A stretch of 64,000 nt of DNA, taken from assembly GCA_000697355.1 (NCBI GenBank), contig JNEN01001222.1, forward strand, positions 124,001 to 188,000. Direction: 5' to 3'. The notes beneath the pieces were generated by a model that was given only the letters and a program-made list of their open reading frames with translations, made no database searches and was not told the DNA's origin. A program made the translations under genes and the position numbers. The DNA comes from Syncephalastrum monosporum B8922 (taxonomy: Eukaryota > Mucoromycota > Mucoromycetes > Mucorales > Syncephalastraceae). Within the stretch, counting starts at the first letter, position 1, and each line of letters opens with the position of its first letter. Positions 59,584-64,000 of this stretch are shown here, one piece after another.

Positions 59584-61552
59584 GCAGCAAAAGAAAAGAA
59601 AGAAAAAAAGGCTAAAAAGAACAATTTCGACTATTCTTGAAATTCTGGTGACTTTTTGGATGCCACACCCAAAATAATGATGAGCCATGCCTATGCTTGT
59701 AAAAACAAGTACGGCTTTATATTCGTTCAATCGATTATTCGTAGCAACTTGCCCGGTTCTTATGGTATGAAACATAGAGAGTCCTTCTGCGTTTCATTAT
59801 GTTGACCCATGTAAATTTGTGTGCTTCCACTTGGAGATTCAATGTTTATTCAAGCTTTCCACTGTCGCCGGTACGATTGGTAACTGGATCTTGAATAACC
59901 GAGGTAGCACAGGAGAGTATGATATTGTCTGCATGTTTGTACGGCTCTTATTCATTGTATGAGCTTGTCATACTTTAGTCAAGTCTCAATAGCATAGAGT
60001 CTTCCTTCCTATAAGCGTTCGATCACTAGCCACTAATTGATTATTTTACGTCGTGTTATATCTTATCAACTTAAGACTTACTTTATATAGCCTACGCACG
60101 ACATCGTAAGAGTCAGTTATCAGTTATTAGTAAATTAAGCCACTTTCTTGCATATTTGCCGCAACCGCCTAGCAGGTTTGACGAGAAAAGAGAGAGTATA
60201 GGATGATACGCGCAAGGTTCTCATGTGGTCACGCAACTTGCATCCATTTAAGGTGAAGATGGCATGAAGGATTGGTTTAACAATAAGAGTATTGCCTGGC
60301 AGAGCTGCTTGAGCTTATGTAGTAATCGAAAGCGTAAATAGAGCATCGTGGATCTATACAGGTTTCTATACGTATCTTAAACCCCAACCCCAAAGAAACC
60401 AGAGACAAGGAAATATGATACTGTCCTTACTGGAGGAACTGTGAACTGCGACTCATGTATGGTTTGTAATGCTTCATTTGTCAAATAAGCGAACCAGTTT
60501 TTGCAGAACCGTCATAGTAGCACTTGAATACATGGCGCATAAATTACAAGAACCACCACTTGTCTTTATGCCTTGGGATTCAAACGAATCAATTATATGA
60601 TTTAAAACTGAGTGATACCTTCTCTTTTTTATATACATATATTTATGTCCTTCCTACGATACTTCTGCTGCACCTTTACAGAATTATTCAGGTACCCGAA
60701 GGAGCGCGAGCAATGAGCCGTAGCTGTAAAATTGATAGCCGTGTTTCCTGTATGTTAAGCTGTTGAATAAAACATAGGGGATTGTTGGTGACGCGATTTA
60801 AAGTCATACCTAACCCACTGTATGAAATGAAGTCCAGCCATCTTAGTGCCAACGCGATGATCAGCCTAGGACCCTATCTGGTGGAGCGTAATGCTGGGAC
60901 GGAAAATAAAATGAATGCGCAGGATAGCGACACACAGAGAGAGAGAAGCTTTGGATACATTCTTATCTTCCCCCATAAAGTCCTCTTCTTCCGTATTGGT
61001 CTTTCACAATACAAATGTGGAAAGCACCGTTCCAGGACGGAGATGTATTTGGCCGATCATGTAACTAGCAACAAGGATGTAAACGGTGGACTGAAGACTG
61101 GCGCGGCTACTGGCGGTTCATCTCGACGACAGATCATTCCAGTTTAATGCGATCCATACGGAGGCCTGCCGACTCGTGGACACCATAGTCGCAGAACATA
61201 CTCTCCAAAAACTCGGATGATCTCTCCGCCTCCCTCCGTCCATGCCTATATCTGTCTATATACTGGTATTAAAGTTAGTCTCCAAGCCGCTCCTTCCCCC
61301 TCCTTGAAGTAGCGCGTTGGGACAACAAACTCTACTTACCCATGGTTCGGCCATGAGTTTAAGGAAAAAAGGAAAAAAATGAAGACCGAGTTATGTATAC
61401 GTAGGCTTATATCCAGTAGCTGCGTCTGTTTGTGCTTCCCCATAGCATCAGGAACACTACAGCATCGCACTTGGCACATATAAATAGGTAATTGATACGG
61501 CCAACACACACCCCCCGCCTTGCAGCCACCCCCCCCCTACTCAATAAGGATC

Positions 61553-61627
61553 GATTTGAACCACAGCCTCTGTGACAGCCTAAATAGGATGACTCTTTAT
61601 GCTGACTACAACAACTCGTATGCATAT
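61553..61627 (-). repeat. Inverted repeat, left arm (tRNA-like)
   Basis: This 75-base arm is the reverse complement of 61988-62070 apart from two substitutions, a 5-base gap (CACTG present on the right) and a small gap at the inner end. The outer edge begins GATTTGAACC, the complement of a GGTTCAAATC tRNA B-box. See the right arm. Confidence 0.9.
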
Positions 61628-61987
61628 AGCTCTCCCCCAGGGTGGTTTGCCTCTGGAGACGCTTGGTCACGTATATTGTATGTGTGAAGCAAATCGTACA
61701 TCCAACCATAAAATACCATAATGACGGCTTACTCATCAAGGACACAACTACTAAACAGAGAATCCTATACCACAACGGCCACGGATCTGTTTAAAAATGC
61801 ACTATAAGTATCTGTCGTTTTATGGACACGATGCCAGTACCTCTCTGACTACTTTCTTCCTGAATTCTTGGCTATGACGCGCGTTGACGCGTATTGACAT
61901 AGTGGAAGATCTTTTGCTTATTTAACTCTTGTTGGAAGCAATGATTATGACGCTAGAGAAATATAAATACACAATCTGCCTGGGCTA

Positions 61988-62070
61988 AATGCATATGTAC
62001 GACTTGTTGTAGTCAGCATAAAGAGTCATCCTACAGTGTTTAGGCTGTTACAGAGGCTGTGGTTCAAATC
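61988..62070 (+). repeat. Inverted repeat, right arm (tRNA-like)
   Basis: Read on the plus strand this arm has TAGTCAGCATAAAGAG, which recalls a tRNA D-arm/A-box, and ends in GGTTCAAATC, matching the polymerase III B-box consensus GGTTCRANTC. No closed cloverleaf could be drawn: the acceptor and T stems do not pair. The two arms are 360 bases apart. They may be the ends of a foldback or MITE-type element, or two head-to-head tRNA-derived copies. Confidence 0.85.
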
Positions 62071-62863
62071 TATAATAACCCTCTCTTTCATTTCATCTGA
62101 CTGTGTATAGTGCCACCTTATCGCCTAGAACCACTATTGTAAGTAGACATTCCAATGTGCGCTAGTTCAACTTTGCATGTTGCTTCGTAGAGGTAACGTT
62201 TGACATCGTTGACTTTGAGTATTGATCCTTAATCTTTCGTGAGTCGTCCAATGGCGTCATCGCCTGCGGACGGACATATTAACAGGAATTCTTCGATCTA
62301 ACCTTTCAGTGACTGAGTGCTGCTTCGACATTTGTGGACACATCCTAATTAGATTGATCAAATAGACAGGAATATCATACATTGCTTTTAATTCTTTCTG
62401 ACCTTTTCTTCACAACACACCAAACAATGAAGGCAAGTTTTCTGGTAGTAGCTTCAGCAAGCATTGACTGATGACAGGTTTTCGACAAGTACGCGTACTT
62501 CACTCAGTGACTAGCCTCACAAGAGGGAGATAATCCAATCCCACCAAGGGGTTTGAGCTATTCAAAATGAGTCAGTATGGTCTCCCGATCCTATTTCTTT
62601 TTTCCCCTCTCTATGCCACGTCAAAGTGTATCGTTTTCGGTCATACTTATGTGTTCACGGGGGGGGGTTGAGCCTTGATTGCTAGTCCGACCATTTACGC
62701 TCATATAGTATTGTTGTGTATATAGCCTTCTACTCGACATTCCAAAACAAGGCTATGCAGGCAGCAACGGACTTTGAGGATAGTCGCCTTGTTAGGTACC
62801 AACTTGAAAAGAGTATCCTGTGTCTCGTCAGATAGAATGGTATCATACTATTTATTGTCATGT

Positions 62864-64000
62864 CTATTGGGAGTCCGCACCCAAATCCAATCTCTGAGCG
62901 AAATCCCAAAGCCGAGACAAGGCTTCTGGACCTAGGGAGTAAAGATCAATGGATAAATCACCTATAATTATATCAAAACAAGCATCAGCTTTTGCTTTGG
63001 TAGATTAGGGGAGCTTACTATCGTTTTGCTTCGCGGAGATATTGTCGTCTTGACACTCTTGCAATAACGCGTTGAACTGGAGCTGCTGCTCTGAATCCAT
63101 TTTGAGGAGCATCCGTACAAGCTGTAGCATATTCACATTCTACAGATGTTTCTCAGCTTGTGTTAGCCTCGCCATCGCGTCTGCATTTACCTCAGGAATA
63201 CCCCACAGATCTCTCAATTCAGGATTAAAGTCTTGTCCATGGATTGGGTCCAGGTTCTCCAAATCGCGTTCGCTGAAGACGGTGTCATTGACTTGTCTCC
63301 CCTCCTTCTTTGTAACTTCACTCGATCTTCCAGTGTTACCATTTTGGTACAGGTTTTGATGCTCGCTGTTTCCTCTGCCTTCGGAGCGTGATGCACTCAA
63401 CTTAGTGCTTGACTGGTCACCAGTGTAGAGGTGATTGCGCTCTAGGTATTCTCGATCGTCCTCCAGCAGTTCATGGTTATCGAGGTCATCAAATTCGTTC
63501 TTATTCTGGTCTTCCCCTTCCCTTGGTCCTTCTCCTGATGAAAGTAGCTCTTCTTCTTCCTCTTCTTCTTCGTCGTCTTCTTTTTCTTCGTCGTCGTCGT
63601 CGTCGTCTTCATGGTCGTCATCGTCTTGGTGGTCATGGTCGGGGGCACAGCTATCACGCGAGGTAGGCTTCCGTTTACGCTTGCTCGGTATATATTCTGA
63701 CTGGTAGTAGTTGCGTATACGCATGGTATCATCATCGCTGCCGGTGCTTTTATTCCGGTCACTTGATGGGTGGCGCAGGTTGGTCCTGGGCGACTGAATG
63801 CCGGGAGAAGATGTTGAAAGAGTCGTATTATAATGTTCAGTATGATCAGGCGAAGGAGTTGCGGAAGATGGGGAGACGGTGGTTGTTGTCGCTGTTGAGG
63901 GAGAGGTACGTGAAATATCTGCACCGGAAGCACCAGTATTTGTCTGAGACGTGCTAGTGAAGGATACACTGTCTTCAGATGAATCGACGGACCGAATGTG
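62864..64000 (-). CDS. Acidic low-complexity protein, 5' end beyond window
   Basis: Three exons are visible: 63191 to the right edge, 63019-63139 and 62864-62931. The frame stays open to base 64000, so the true start lies outside. The N-terminal visible part is Ser/Thr/Pro-rich. A basic patch (PSKRKRKPTSRD), possibly a nuclear localisation signal, precedes an Asp/Glu run of over 30 residues. The C-terminal ~100 residues look folded: NLDPIHGQDFNPELRDLWGI, then NVNMLQLVRMLLKMDSEQQL and EALSRLWDFAQRLDLGADSQ. I do not recognise the family. The intron donor GAG/GTAAAT and acceptor CTGTAG give the only in-frame junction. An ATG at 63724 is internal rather than the start. Confidence 0.7.

Larger units (their letters stand above)
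59584..62863. other. Gene-poor interval with inverted repeats
   Basis: About 3.3 kb with only short, non-conserved frames.  C-runs occur at 61511-61516 and 61529-61537, and a G-run at 62658-62666. The one clear structure is the inverted pair at 61553-61627 and 61988-62070, listed separately. Confidence 0.6.

Noticed and set aside
63140..63724. Complete small gene starting at the ATG at 63724
   Set aside because: The same frame stays open to the window edge with similar composition, so the ATG is internal.
1..64000. CRISPR arrays, bacterial operons or phage modules
   Set aside because: No regularly spaced direct repeats; genes are spliced and monocistronic, so the window is eukaryotic.

Overview
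The window is nuclear DNA of a filamentous, probably early-diverging (Mucoromycota-like) fungus. This rests on dense short spliceosomal introns (mostly 45-110 nt, GTAAGT-type donors), fungal gene content (CWH43, NOP4, YAH1, PEX5, a Prk1/Ark1-type kinase, diphosphoinositol phosphatase) and genes that yeasts usually lack (Gemin2, a GUCD1-like protein). CAG-encoded glutamine tracts are frequent. The phylum is an inference. I rebuilt the exon structures by eye. For every complete gene the exon lengths sum to a whole number of codons and no internal stop remains.

Layout. 1-2.96 kb: no gene seen. 2.97-10.08 kb, plus strand: SWIRM-domain protein, bHLH factor, Svf1, an unrecognised 375-aa helical protein, and a reticulon-like membrane protein. 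10.2-15.7 kb, minus strand: a four-exon tubby-like-fold protein with a glutamine-rich tail, then a full two-module CWH43 (965 aa). 16.4-17.2 kb plus: Gemin2. 17.4-19.5 kb minus: PEX5. 20.07-24.34 kb plus: a 1352-aa low-complexity glycine-zipper protein. 26.3-28.3 kb plus: NOG1. 29.2-30.7 kb minus: HMG-CoA synthase. 31.2-32.5 kb minus: GUCD1-like. 34.4-39.1 kb plus: NAK-family kinase, EMG1, DIPP-type Nudix. 39.2-39.8 kb minus: a paralogous Nudix with a broken catalytic box. 42.7-46.5 kb plus: a SANT-like + WD40 protein. 46.5-47.2 kb: no protein gene, but a tRNA-like 3' half and a strongly structured block resembling domain I of a group II intron. 47.3-59.6 kb minus: amidophosphoribosyltransferase, mitochondrial ferredoxin YAH1, NOP4, and the 21-exon CCR4-NOT scaffold NOT1. 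59.6-62.9 kb: gene-poor, holding a pair of ~80-bp inverted repeats with tRNA-like features. 62.9 kb to the right edge, minus: an acidic protein cut by the window end.

Most genes are conserved housekeeping functions: ribosome biogenesis (NOG1, EMG1, NOP4), snRNP assembly (Gemin2), mRNA decay (NOT1), purine, sterol and Fe-S metabolism, GPI-lipid remodelling, and peroxisomal import. They do not form one pathway or cluster. The unusual signals are the group II-like relic, the inverted repeat pair, the Nudix active/inactive pair, two likely GC-AG introns, several 18-20 nt microexons, and a few poorly characterised architectures.
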